In this document: positions 1 to 7,707 of the stretch, piece by piece
Layout of the letters: each line of letters starts with the position of its first letter
How positions within the stretch are numbered: position 1 is the first letter of the stretch
Assembly (NCBI GenBank): GCA_964498075.1
Contig: CAZCGA010000150.1
Location: forward strand, 1 to 14,667
DNA length: 14,667 nt
From: CAZCGA01 sp964498075
GTDB lineage: Bacteria; Desulfobacterota; Binatia; HRBIN30
Reading direction: 5' to 3'
Position numbers and translations under genes: made by a program
The notes under the pieces: model-generated
Told to the model about the DNA's origin: nothing
Databases searched by the model: none
What the model saw: only the letters and a program-made list of their open reading frames with translations

Positions 1-53
1 ACGCCAAGGCCAGCCTCACCAAGCTCATCACCGAGATGAAGTCGCTGCTGTGA
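1..53 (+). CDS. 3' end of an unidentified gene
   Basis: The window opens inside a reading frame that ends at TGA 51-53. The visible residues are AKASLTKLITEMKSLL, an amphipathic, lysine-containing helix-like tail. This is too short to assign a family. It runs on the same strand as the DsrE-like operon but is separated from it by 175 bases, so it is probably a separate transcription unit. The frame is inferred only from its having no stop across the visible codons, so a non-coding reading is possible. Confidence 0.45.
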   Translation, partial: AKASLTKLITEMKSLL

Positions 54-85
54 GCGGGCGGCGCGAGGCTCAACTCGCTGACGGG

Positions 86-115
86 TTGACGCGAACAGAC
101 TCGCTTTACTACGAC
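86..115 (+). promoter_or_regulatory. weak candidate sigma-70 promoter for the DsrE-like operon
   Basis: TTGACG at 86-91 matches five of six bases of a -35 box. TACGAC (110-115) or TACTAC (107-112) are poor -10 candidates with spacers of 18 or 15. The 175-base gap (54-228) has no other recognisable element besides the strong Shine-Dalgarno at 216-222. The call rests on position and the -35 match only. Confidence 0.25.
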
Positions 116-228
116 AGGCTGGCTCTGAATGGCTTCAATCCGTCGCCTTCGATGTGCTAGAGTTCGTCTCCGATCGAGCGGCTTCGCCCTCGATCACAAT
201 TGCTGAGAGTACGGAAAGGAGGACACAC

Positions 229-555
229 ATGGACAAGTACCTGCTCATCGAGTCGCGCGACCCGTTTGAGTCGAACGACGTGCCGTATTTCTATGGCCTG
301 GCTACTGGGCTCGCCAAGGACGGAAACGACGTGACACTCTTTCTCGTCCAAAACGGCGTGCTCGCGGCGCGCCAGAACCCGCGCGCCGCGGTGCTGCGCG
401 CGGTTGCGGAAGCGGGTGTGCACGTGCTGGCGGACGACTTCTCGCTGCGCGAACGCGGCATCGCCGCGAGCCGTCTCGTATCCGGGGTCACGCCGAGTCC
501 GTTGGATACCGTCATCGATCAACTCGCCGAGGGCCGCAAGGCACTCTGGCACTAG
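229..555 (+). CDS. DsrH/TusB-like small protein of the DsrE superfamily, first of three
   Basis: A 108-residue soluble protein. The ATG at 229 is chosen because AAGGAGG (216-222) lies six bases upstream; the frame stays open further upstream but that stretch is not protein-like. The N-terminal strand YLLIESRDPF, the LFLVQNGV segment and the late GVHVLADDFSLRERGI block followed by a terminal WH follow the TusB/DsrH plan (for example IKVYALNEDLIARG and a final W in E. coli TusB). It contains no cysteine, so it cannot carry a persulfide and would be structural or regulatory, as TusB/DsrH is in the TusBCD and DsrEFH hexamers. The next gene begins 10 bases after its stop, indicating an operon. The family call is from motif resemblance; the exact subfamily is uncertain. 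Confidence 0.75.
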   Translation: MDKYLLIESRDPFESNDVPYFYGLATGLAKDGNDVTLFLVQNGVLAARQNPRAAVLRAVAEAGVHVLADDFSLRERGIAASRLVSGVTPSPLDTVIDQLAEGRKALWH

Positions 556-565
556 GAGGCTCTCC

Positions 566-979
566 ATGGCTGAGAAGAAGACGCTCACCTTTGCTCTGAT
601 GGATCCACCCTACGAGAACGCGCGCACCACCACGGCGCTGCGGCTCGTCAACCTGGCGGTACGACGCGGATTCAATGTCAACGTGTTCGCGTACGAGGGC
701 GCCGTGAACGTCCCGTTCGCCAAGCAGGCGCCGCACGCGAACGCCGTCCACGGACGCGATGTCACGCAAGAGGATCACCCCAACCCGAAGGACTGGGTGG
801 CGGCGTTGATGGCGGACGCCGAAACGCACGGCGCCAAGATCGACTGGGTGCAGTGCGGCCTCTGTGTCGACGAACGCGGCGCCGCCGAATCGATCCCGGG
901 GACACGACGCGGCAGCCCCGCCGACTTCTGGAAGTTCGTCGAGGAGTCCGACAACACCCTGGTCATCCCGACGAAGTGA
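566..979 (+). CDS. DsrE/TusD-like sulfur-relay protein with the conserved cysteine
   Basis: A 137-residue protein starting at ATG 566. Its Shine-Dalgarno AGGAGG (554-559) overlaps the stop of the previous gene, indicating translational linkage. The fold signature is a beta strand (LTFALMDPP), an RLVNLAVRRGFNVNVFAYEGAV helix-strand unit, and a WVQCGLCVDERG block at 94-105. Cys97 lines up by eye with the sulfur-accepting Cys78 of E. coli TusD (NVCVAAALRRG), and Cys100 is an extra cysteine. DsrE/TusD proteins accept a persulfide and pass it on to a DsrC/TusE-type carrier. No TusA, DsrC or TusE gene is present in this window, so donor and acceptor are unknown. It is the only member of the trio with cysteines, so it is the likely catalytic subunit. 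Confidence 0.8.
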   Translation: MAEKKTLTFALMDPPYENARTTTALRLVNLAVRRGFNVNVFAYEGAVNVPFAKQAPHANAVHGRDVTQEDHPNPKDWVAALMADAETHGAKIDWVQCGLCVDERGAAESIPGTRRGSPADFWKFVEESDNTLVIPTK

Positions 980-991
980 GGAGGGACGCAG

Positions 992-1378
992 ATGGCGAAG
1001 AAGGTGCTGAGCATCATTGAGTCGGCTTATCGGGCCACCCTCGAAGAGCAGGACGATACGGTCGTCTGGATCACCCACGCTTTGAAGGGCGCCGGCGCGA
1101 GCGTCGACGTCCTGCTGCGCGGCAACGCCGTGAACTACGCCGTCAAAGGCCAGGACGCGTCCGGCCTCGCCTTCGGCGCGCGTCGCCAGACGCAGCCGCC
1201 CCGGCTTGAAGAGGACCTCGCCAAGCTACTCACAAAGGGCGTGAAGGTCTTCATCGTCGAGGACGATCTCGCCGACCGCGGTGTGGACCGCGCCGAGCTC
1301 ATCGGCGGCGTCGAGGCGCTGCGGCGCGACGGTCTCCCGAAGCTCTTGGCGGGCTACGATCAGGTCTGGCACTGGTGA
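992..1378 (+). CDS. second DsrH/TusB-like DsrE-superfamily protein
   Basis: A 128-residue protein beginning at ATG 992. Its Shine-Dalgarno GAGGAGG (978-984) overlaps the TGA of the preceding gene, 12 bases upstream. It shares the plan of the first gene: an early strand (KVLSIIESAY), VDVLLRGNAVNYA, then GVKVFIVEDDLADRG and a C-terminal DQVWHW resembling the aromatic end of TusB/DsrH. It has no cysteine. With the two preceding genes it probably forms a heteromeric DsrEFH-like complex. A duplicated cysteine-free subunit around one cysteine-bearing DsrE is unlike the standard TusB-TusC-TusD set; this gene may instead occupy the TusC/DsrF slot. The operon ends here, 32 bases from the stop of the convergent gene. 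Confidence 0.72.
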   Translation: MAKKVLSIIESAYRATLEEQDDTVVWITHALKGAGASVDVLLRGNAVNYAVKGQDASGLAFGARRQTQPPRLEEDLAKLLTKGVKVFIVEDDLADRGVDRAELIGGVEALRRDGLPKLLAGYDQVWHW

Positions 1379-1410
1379 GCCGCGACTCGGGTGCACTGCT
1401 CCTCCGGGCG

Positions 1411-2223
1411 TCAGCGGCCGGTGAAGACCGGCTTGCGCTTCTCCTTGAAGGCGCGCGTGCCTTCCTTGGCGTCTTCCGACATCGAGACCGGGATGCCGAT
1501 CTCCATTTCCTTCTCCAACGCTTCGGCCATCGGGCGGCCGAGACCCGCGAGCACCGAACGCTTCACGGCCTGCACGGCTAGCGGCCCGTTGTCGTAGATG
1601 ACCGCGGCGCAGCGTCGCGCCTCCGCCATCACCTGCACCGCCGGGACCACCCGGTTGATCAGCCCGATGCGATGCGCCTCCGCCGCCGAGAACTGCTCAC
1701 CCATCAGCAAGATCTCCATCGCCTTGCAGAAGGGGATCTGGCGCGCCAGCCGCGCCGTGGAGCCGCCCATCGGGAACAAGCTCCACTTGACCTCGGCGAT
1801 GGCGAAGGTGGCGTTCTCGGCGGCGATACGGATGTCCGTGGTCTGCAAGATCTCGGTGCCACCGGCGACACAGAACCCTTTCACCGCGGCGACGATCGGC
1901 TTCGTCACCTCGAAGTTCCGCAGCAGCCCTTTATAGATGATCGTGTAGTCGTCGATGATGCGCTTGTCGTACTCCGTCTCCGGCGGGCGCAGGCCCTGCA
2001 TCATGCGCACCAGCCGGTCCAGATCGGCGCCGGCGCAAAATGCCTCCTCGCCCGCGCCCGTCAGAATCGCCACGCGGACGTTCGGATCATCCTGGATATC
2101 TTGCCACGCGTCGGCCATGCGGCAGAGCATCTCTGCGTCGAGCGCGTTGCGCACGGCGGGGCGGTTCATCGTCAGGACGGCAATGCCGTCCCGTTTCTCG
2201 TAGAGCGCTGCGGGTTCCGACAT
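1411..2223 (-). CDS. enoyl-CoA hydratase/isomerase (crotonase) family protein
   Basis: A 270-residue crotonase. The start at 2223 (MSEPAALYEK) is preferred over an in-frame start 36 bases upstream because AAGGAG (complement of 2229-2234) sits at the right distance. Hallmarks are LTMNRPAVRNALD at the N-terminus, the oxyanion-hole segment CAGADL (63-68), and GFCVAGGTE with Glu124. FAIAEV has Glu144, followed by LFPMGGSTARLA. Glu124 and Glu144 align with the two catalytic acids of rat enoyl-CoA hydratase (Glu144/Glu164), so hydration of a trans-2-enoyl-CoA is chemically plausible. Substrate cannot be read from sequence, since dehydratases, isomerases and hydratases share this fold. It stands alone, with no beta-oxidation neighbour closer than the acyl-CoA dehydrogenase about 6 kb away. 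Confidence 0.93.
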   Translation of the reverse strand: MSEPAALYEKRDGIAVLTMNRPAVRNALDAEMLCRMADAWQDIQDDPNVRVAILTGAGEEAFCAGADLDRLVRMMQGLRPPETEYDKRIIDDYTIIYKGLLRNFEVTKPIVAAVKGFCVAGGTEILQTTDIRIAAENATFAIAEVKWSLFPMGGSTARLARQIPFCKAMEILLMGEQFSAAEAHRIGLINRVVPAVQVMAEARRCAAVIYDNGPLAVQAVKRSVLAGLGRPMAEALEKEMEIGIPVSMSEDAKEGTRAFKEKRKPVFTGR

Positions 2224-2400
2224 GAGTTCTCCTTGAAAGACGGACGCCGCGACCGCCACGCGGCCGGACGTGTTTTGCCCGCGTGTCTATCGGAGCCACC
2301 GTTGATGTGTCAACCGCGGCTTCCGTTCCTTCGCTCGTCCGCATTTCGTCCTTGCAAAACCGTGGCTGCTCCGACAGCGTCCGCATTGGGGCAGCGCCTC

Positions 2401-2727
2401 ATGGACACAGACGAATTTCGGCAGCTCATCTCGGGCAGCTCACTGGGCGGCGGTGAGCCGCGCATGGGGGAGTACACGGGCACCAAAGCACTGATGCTGG
2501 CCGTCTTGGAGAACGGCCTTCGCAGCTACTGCGGTCCCGCGGGCTCGGCCCGCACCGAGGCGGAGCATTGGGTGCGGGCCGCCAACCGGCAGTCGCCGTT
2601 CTCGTTCATCGTCGTCTGCGAAACGCTCGGCCTCGAGCCCACGGCGGTCCGCACGGCATTGACACGCCTGCAACCCCAACCCGTTCCGCGGCAGCGCCGC
2701 ATCCGACCGAACACACGATCAGTCTAG
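2401..2727 (+). CDS. short unknown protein with HTH-like C-terminal half
   Basis: A 108-residue protein from ATG 2401. The frame is open far upstream, but that part lies antisense to the crotonase gene and reads as low-quality shadow, and protein-like composition starts near 2401. No convincing Shine-Dalgarno is visible; ATG 2464 (Met22) is an alternative start. Residues 26-46 form a helix (TGTKALMLAVLENGLRSY), 53-62 another (EAEHWVRA), and FSFIVVCETLGLEPTAVRTALTRL (67-90) has the spacing of a helix-turn-helix with a Leu-Gly-Leu turn. The tail (91-108) is Arg/Pro-rich. I know of no named family; a small DNA-binding or adaptor role is inference only. Confidence 0.65.
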   Translation: MDTDEFRQLISGSSLGGGEPRMGEYTGTKALMLAVLENGLRSYCGPAGSARTEAEHWVRAANRQSPFSFIVVCETLGLEPTAVRTALTRLQPQPVPRQRRIRPNTRSV

Positions 2728-2875
2728 GGGCGCCGCTCACCTCCCCTAAACCCGCATGAGCGCCCGCCGCGGGCTGGTGTGCATGCGGCGTTACCGTCTG
2801 CGAGACCGGAGCGCAGCAGCGTTTTGAAACCTGACGCCGAGCGCTGTAGAGGTGGTGGGTTCGCGGCAAACTCGC

Positions 2876-3094
2876 ATGGACACCGTTTGGCTGCTCTGGT
2901 CGTCTCTCTTCGGGCTCATCGGCATGGCCGTCTTTGTTTACGGCCGGCGCCAACGACTGGTGGTGCCGACGCTCGTCGGCGGCGCTCTGATGGTATACCC
3001 TTACTTCGTGTCCAACACAGTGGCACTGGTGAGTGTGGGTGTGTTGCTGATCGGCGGCTGGATCATTGGTCAGCGCTTCGAGGACTCGCTGTGA
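2876..3094 (+). CDS. small three-helix inner-membrane protein
   Basis: A 72-residue protein (MDTVWLLWSS...) with three predicted membrane helices at about 4-22, 28-45 and 47-65, separated by a positively charged YGRRQR loop at 22-27 that should face the cytoplasm. ATG 2876 is chosen as the natural start of the first hydrophobic helix; GTG codons at 2852 and 2855 would add eight or seven polar residues. Its stop overlaps the GTG start of the next gene (GTGA, 3091-3094), so the two are probably co-translated. Similar small proteins exist as uncharacterised families in other bacteria. No transport function can be supported. Confidence 0.75.
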   Translation: MDTVWLLWSSLFGLIGMAVFVYGRRQRLVVPTLVGGALMVYPYFVSNTVALVSVGVLLIGGWIIGQRFEDSL

Positions 3095-3750
3095 CGCGCC
3101 TCCCGCGGGTTGATGCAGCATCGAGCTGGACGCCGCCTGCGGCGGCGGCGTGCCCTATCCATCCGTTGCAGTGGCAGGATGAGCGCCGTGCCGCCGATGT
3201 CCTCGCACGGGCGTTCGTCGATGATCCGCTGGTCATGGCGATTTGCGATGCGCCGCCACCCGAGCGGCACCGCCGCATGTGGTGGGGCTTCCGCGTGTCG
3301 CTGCGCAGCCACTGCCTCGCCGAGCAGCCGGCGTGGACGATCGGTGACTCCACCGCCGATCCGCTCGGCGTGGCGTTGATCGTGCGACCCCACCCACCGG
3401 CACCGGCGGATGGCGACGTCTTCTTTGCGCTCCGCGGCTTGTTGCACGTCGGTTGGCGCGCCGGCATGCGCGGCATGCGCGCGGCGCGTGCCATTGCCGA
3501 CCGGGCACCACGGCAGCCGTTTACGTACTTGCGCACGCTCGGCGTCGATCCCGACTTCCACGGGCGCGGGCTCGGATCGCGCCTGGTCGAGCAGGTCATC
3601 GGCACCGCGCCCACATCGCTGCCCGTTTACCTGGAGACCGCCAAGGAGCAGAATCTTTCCTTCTATACCCGTCACGGTTTCCGCTGCATCGGCGAGTTCC
3701 GCTGCCTCGGCGTTCCCGTCTGGCGGTTATGGAGACCGCCGGGAGCCTGA
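3091..3750 (+). CDS. GNAT-family N-acetyltransferase
   Basis: A 219-residue protein starting at GTG 3091, four bases overlapping the end of the upstream membrane-protein gene. The frame is open further upstream, but only this start gives a compact protein and coupled translation. Residues 28-50 (WQDERRAADVLARAFVDDP) are the typical N-terminal GNAT helix. LRTLGVDPDFHGRGLGSRLVEQVI (148-170) is motif A, the acetyl-CoA pyrophosphate loop, here HGRGLG with His157 where Gln/Arg is usual. VYLETAKEQNLSFYTRHGF (179-197) is motif B. The enzyme should transfer an acetyl group from acetyl-CoA to an unknown amine. Length and layout resemble the GNAT subgroup often annotated as putative acetyltransferases of small molecules. 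Confidence 0.88.
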   Translation: MTRLPRVDAASSWTPPAAAACPIHPLQWQDERRAADVLARAFVDDPLVMAICDAPPPERHRRMWWGFRVSLRSHCLAEQPAWTIGDSTADPLGVALIVRPHPPAPADGDVFFALRGLLHVGWRAGMRGMRAARAIADRAPRQPFTYLRTLGVDPDFHGRGLGSRLVEQVIGTAPTSLPVYLETAKEQNLSFYTRHGFRCIGEFRCLGVPVWRLWRPPGA

Positions 3751-3768
3751 CGGCGACCGCACTTCGTG

Positions 3769-3797
3769 CACTGCTTCCCGACGGCGTCTCCGCAGTG
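3769..3797. promoter_or_regulatory. dyad upstream of the sigma-54 promoter, possible enhancer site
   Basis: CACTGC (3769-3774) and GCAGTG (3792-3797) form a perfect 6-base inverted repeat around a 17-base spacer. Its centre is about 100 bases upstream of the predicted start site of the sigma-54 promoter, within the usual range for NtrC-type enhancer sites. It could instead be the 3' hairpin of the acetyltransferase transcript, since it begins 19 bases after that stop codon. Both roles are inference. Confidence 0.3.
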
Positions 3798-3824
3798 TCG
3801 CCCATGCGGACGGCCTCCTGTCCC

Positions 3825-3840
3825 TGGGGGTTTCCCCCCA
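3825..3840. repeat. perfect G5/C5 hairpin before the sigma-54 promoter
   Basis: TGGGGG (3825-3830) and CCCCCA (3835-3840) are perfectly complementary around a four-base loop. No T-run follows on either strand, so it is not a standard intrinsic terminator. It lies 20 bases upstream of the -24 element and could be an activator half-site, an insulating structure or a weak terminator. Confidence 0.4.
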
Positions 3841-3859
3841 TCCGCGCGTTCGCGTAGAC

Positions 3860-3874
3860 TGGCATCCGGCTTGC
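3860..3874 (+). promoter_or_regulatory. sigma-54 (-24/-12) promoter
   Basis: TGGCAT (3860-3865), five bases, then TTGC (3871-3874) gives the invariant GG and GC dinucleotides exactly ten bases apart, preceded by a pyrimidine (C at 3859). Only one base of TGGCAC-N5-TTGC differs. The predicted start site is near 3885-3886, giving a leader of about 22 bases that contains the strong GAGGAGG site for the gene at 3908. The operon it would drive encodes its own sigma-54 activator (5428-6828), which supports the call and suggests autoactivation. Confidence 0.8.
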
Positions 3875-3907
3875 CTCGTCTATGGCCAACAGGTTGAGGA
3901 GGCAGCT

Positions 3908-4102
3908 ATGGGACTGATCGAGCCAATGGCAATCACCAGCGCACTGTCGACCGCGGTCATTCCGCTGGGCTCACCGCTGGCGCTGTGGTTTCTCATGATC
4001 GGTATGCTGACGACCGCGGCGTGCGGCATTGTGCTCGCCGTACCGCGCCCGCAGCGCGTGCCGCGTGGCCTGCGTGTTGTGCGCCAAGCGGAGGCGAGTT
4101 AG
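3908..4102 (+). CDS. 64-residue membrane protein, first gene of the sigma-54/PspA operon
   Basis: Begins at ATG 3908, five bases after GAGGAGG (3896-3902), a very strong ribosome site. One clear membrane helix spans about residues 22-45 (SPLALWFLMIGMLTTAACGI). A mildly hydrophobic stretch precedes it (7-20) and a basic tail of Pro and Arg residues (46-64) should lie in the cytoplasm. It resembles no named family that I recognise. As the promoter-proximal gene ahead of the sensor kinase it could be a stress-sensing or signalling peptide, loosely comparable in size and topology to PspB, but there is no sequence similarity I can claim. The histidine kinase starts 23 bases after its stop. Confidence 0.7.
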   Translation: MGLIEPMAITSALSTAVIPLGSPLALWFLMIGMLTTAACGIVLAVPRPQRVPRGLRVVRQAEAS

Positions 4103-4124
4103 TGCAGCCAGCGGGCGAGCCGTG

Positions 4125-5387
4125 ATGCCGTTCTTCGGGTTCCTCATCGCGCTGTTCCTCTTCTTCCACTACAAGCGCCGCTTGCAGCACTACCGTCGGC
4201 ATCATCAGCTGGAGGACGATATGCGTGCTGAGTCACCTTGTACCCCGAGCTGGCACGAAGAGTGGCATCGGCAATGGGCCGACAAGTTTCACCAGCAGGC
4301 GGAGCGCCGCTTGCGCCAGGTCGAGCGCCAGACTCAGCGCCGTTTGCGCCACCTGGACCGGCAGGCGCGGCGTTTCGGCTTCTCCATCGTTGGCCCATCG
4401 AAACCCACGGAGCCCACGCAGGCGGACACCGCACCCGATCCGCATCCCAGCGAGGACGAGGTGTTGCGGCGCGCCCGCCGGCGCGCCGCGGCCGAGGTCG
4501 GCTTCTACACGCACCTGATGAGTTACCTCGGGGTCATGGCCTTTCTGGCTCTGATCAACCTGTTCACCACGCGCTACCCGTGGTTCGTTTGGCCGGCGCT
4601 CGGGTGGGGCGTGGGGCTCTTTTCGCACTACATGGCCGTCTTTGGCTCCCACCAGTTACGCTCGCGCTACTTCGACCCGGCGGTGGAACGCGAGGTGCGG
4701 CGCGAGACGGCATTCATGCACACCGAGAAGCAGGCGAGCATCGACGAGCTGTCCTCGACCATCGCCCACGAGATCCGCAACCCCATCGCCGCCGCCAAGA
4801 GCCTGGTGCAACAAATGGGCGAAGATCCGGTGTCGGCCGAGAACGTCGAGTACGCCAAGGTGGCGCTCGAGGAGCTGGATCGCGTCGAGCGTCGCATCTC
4901 ACACCTGCTCAAATACGCCAAGGAAGAAGACTACACCTTGGCGAACGTGAACCTCGCCAGCATTGTCGACTCGGCGCTGACGCAACTGCGCGCCAAGCTC
5001 GACACCTCCAAGGTCGCCGTCGTCCGCAACTACATCACCGGTCCCACCATTCTCGCCGACGGCGAGAAGCTGCGTCAGGTGTTTGCGAACATCGTGGACA
5101 ACGCCATCGATGCGCTCGAGCCGGTCGCGGAAGGGCGACGCATCGAGCTGTTCATCGAGAACGGCTCGCGCAAGGCCACGGTACGCGTGCGCGACAACGG
5201 GTGCGGGATTTCCACGGAGAAGATCGACCGCATCTTCAACCCCTTCTTCACCACCAAGGAGAAGGGAACGGGATTGGGGATGGCGATCTCCAAGAAGATC
5301 GTCGAGGCGCACGAAGGCACCATCGACGTGGTCAGCGAGGTGGGGCGCGGCGCCGAGTTCGTCGTGTCCTTGCCGCTGCCACAGTAG
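4125..5387 (+). CDS. membrane sensor histidine kinase with 2TM domain
   Basis: A 420-residue kinase from ATG 4125. Residues 2-14 form a short hydrophobic anchor. Residues 43-83 are a charged, Arg/Gln/Trp-rich helical region, likely coiled coil. Residues 113-173 (RRARRRAAAEVGFYTHLMSY... to MAVFG) match the 2TM-type domain, two helices joined by a very short loop with a tight arginine cluster in front. The kinase core follows: H-box STIAHEIRNP with phosphoacceptor His215, N-box with Asn322/Asn326 in VFANIVDNAIDAL, G1 DNGCGI (357-362), F-box FNPFFTTK (371-378) and G2 GTGLGM (381-386). All catalytic boxes are intact. There is no periplasmic sensor domain, so the signal is probably sensed in or at the membrane or through a partner such as the 64-residue protein. 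The partner regulator is the next gene, 40 bases on. Confidence 0.93.
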   Translation: MPFFGFLIALFLFFHYKRRLQHYRRHHQLEDDMRAESPCTPSWHEEWHRQWADKFHQQAERRLRQVERQTQRRLRHLDRQARRFGFSIVGPSKPTEPTQADTAPDPHPSEDEVLRRARRRAAAEVGFYTHLMSYLGVMAFLALINLFTTRYPWFVWPALGWGVGLFSHYMAVFGSHQLRSRYFDPAVEREVRRETAFMHTEKQASIDELSSTIAHEIRNPIAAAKSLVQQMGEDPVSAENVEYAKVALEELDRVERRISHLLKYAKEEDYTLANVNLASIVDSALTQLRAKLDTSKVAVVRNYITGPTILADGEKLRQVFANIVDNAIDALEPVAEGRRIELFIENGSRKATVRVRDNGCGISTEKIDRIFNPFFTTKEKGTGLGMAISKKIVEAHEGTIDVVSEVGRGAEFVVSLPLPQ

Positions 5388-5394
5388 AAGCCGA

Positions 5395-5422
5395 GCTGAC
5401 CGCTGATGGCTGAACGCTGAGG
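5395..5422. repeat. tandem heptad array, four GCTGANN units
   Basis: GCTGA occurs at 5395, 5402, 5409 and 5416, an exact seven-base period with two variable bases between units. It fills most of the 40-base gap between the kinase and regulator genes and ends a few bases before the regulator start. A related array of opposite sense lies at 7624-7656. Such heptads can read through all three frames, but here they are between genes. Confidence 0.75.
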
Positions 5423-5427
5423 ATCGT

Positions 5428-6828
<1,401 letters not shown>

Positions 6829-6861
6829 GGCGCTGAGCCCGGAGAAGGGAGAAGACTTGCC

Positions 6862-7581
6862 ATGCGATTCTTCGGACGTTTGCAGAACCTGCTGCGGGGC
6901 GCCCTCGGACACTGGATGGGCCGGCGTGAGCAGCGCAATCCCGAAGCCGTGTATGAAGCGGCGATCCAGGAGCGGCTCGACCAGTACGGCAAGCTGCGCG
7001 AGGCGGCGGCGGGTGTCCTGTACGCGCGCACCAAGCTCTCGCGGGAGCTGCAGAGCAAATCCGCCGAGCTGACGAGGCTGCGCACACAGTTGGACATCGC
7101 CGTCGACCGGGACGACGACGCGGTGGCGGTGATCCTGATCAGCCGCAGCGACGGCCTGCGGAGCGAGGTCGAGCGACTGGCTATGGAGCTGACCGAGCTC
7201 ACCACCGAGGCCGAGGCCGCGAAGAAAAACCTGGTGGGCTTCCAGCACGAGATCGCGCGGCTGCGCGACGAGAAGGTACGCATGGTCGCGCGGCTGGCCA
7301 ACGCCAAGGCCCGCCTGCGGCTGCAGGAGACGCTGAACGGCCTGTCGCCGGATGCCGACATCCGCGCCCTCGAAGCGGTGCGCGATCACATCAATCAGCT
7401 GGTCGCCGAAGTGCAGATCGGGCGCGAGTCGATCGACCCCGACCTGGAGCGACGGCTGGGGAAGATCCGCGAAGCCGAAGCGGAGGCCGCCGCCCGCGCC
7501 CAGCTCGACGAGCTGAAGCGCACGCGCAAGCGTGCGCTGCTGCCGTTGGTCGTGCCGCAGCGGGCCGCGATGACCTCCTGA
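6862..7581 (+). CDS. pspA: PspA/IM30-family phage-shock protein
   Basis: A 239-residue, almost entirely helical protein with long coiled-coil stretches from about 38 to 220 rich in Glu, Leu, Arg and Ala. The N-terminus (MRFFGRLQNLLRGALGHW) is an amphipathic membrane-binding helix. A short linker leads to NPEAVYEAAIQERLDQYGKL (26-45), which parallels the DPxK...QEM region of PspA. The length is close to the family norm (about 220-230). PspA-family proteins bind stressed membranes as ESCRT-III-like oligomers and limit proton leakage. In E. coli PspA also inhibits the activator PspF; here the adjacent activator is a phosphorylation-controlled NtrC type instead. ATG 6862 follows GGAGAAG at about 6841-6847 at a somewhat long spacing. 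Generic coiled-coil proteins can mimic this family, so similarity should be treated as probable. Confidence 0.8.
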   Translation: MRFFGRLQNLLRGALGHWMGRREQRNPEAVYEAAIQERLDQYGKLREAAAGVLYARTKLSRELQSKSAELTRLRTQLDIAVDRDDDAVAVILISRSDGLRSEVERLAMELTELTTEAEAAKKNLVGFQHEIARLRDEKVRMVARLANAKARLRLQETLNGLSPDADIRALEAVRDHINQLVAEVQIGRESIDPDLERRLGKIREAEAEAAARAQLDELKRTRKRALLPLVVPQRAAMTS

Positions 7582-7607
7582 GCGGCGCGGCGCCTGCGAG
7601 GTTCAGA

Positions 7608-7622
7608 CAGGCCTCCGGCCTG
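7608..7622. terminator. hairpin after pspA, possible operon end
   Basis: CAGGCC (7608-7613) and GGCCTG (7617-7622) pair perfectly around TCC, 27 bases after the pspA stop. No T-tract follows, so it is not a strong intrinsic terminator. It is followed directly by the heptad array, so it could equally be part of that repeat region. Confidence 0.3.
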
Positions 7623-7623
7623 C

Positions 7624-7656
7624 CTCAGGGCTCAGCCCTCAGCACTCGCGACTGAG
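7624..7656. repeat. second tandem heptad array (CTCAG/CTGAG)
   Basis: CTCAG recurs at 7624, 7631 and 7638, then degenerate forms CTCGC (7645) and CTGAG (7652), all on a seven-base period. Read on the other strand the units are CTGAG, matching the GCTGA units of the array at 5395-5422. Inside it AGGGCT-C-AGCCCT (7627-7639) is a perfect odd palindrome. Confidence 0.65.
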
Positions 7657-7659
7657 GTG

Positions 7660-7688
7660 TTGCCGCGTCCCACCGTTTCGGCTACAGG
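7660..7688 (+). promoter_or_regulatory. candidate sigma-70 promoter for tRNA-Ala
   Basis: TTGCCG (7660-7665) and TACAGG (7683-7688) are separated by exactly 17 bases. They match four and three of six consensus bases. The predicted start is about 13 bases before the mature tRNA 5' end, as expected for a short tRNA leader. The match is modest; the location is the main support. Confidence 0.4.
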
Positions 7689-7707
7689 ACGCTCGGAGAA
7701 TCGCGGT

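Noticed and set aside
1672..2400. N-terminal extension of the small protein that begins at 2401
   Set aside because: It lies antisense to the crotonase gene and reads as low-quality sequence; the protein-like part starts at 2401.
4238..5413. 391-codon frame overlapping the kinase in a different frame
   Set aside because: The kinase frame carries all kinase boxes; the alternative frame is Arg/Gly/His-rich with no domain.
5395..5422. Heptad array considered as a CRISPR-like repeat
   Set aside because: Units are seven bases with two variable bases, far too short for repeat-spacer structure, and no cas genes are present.
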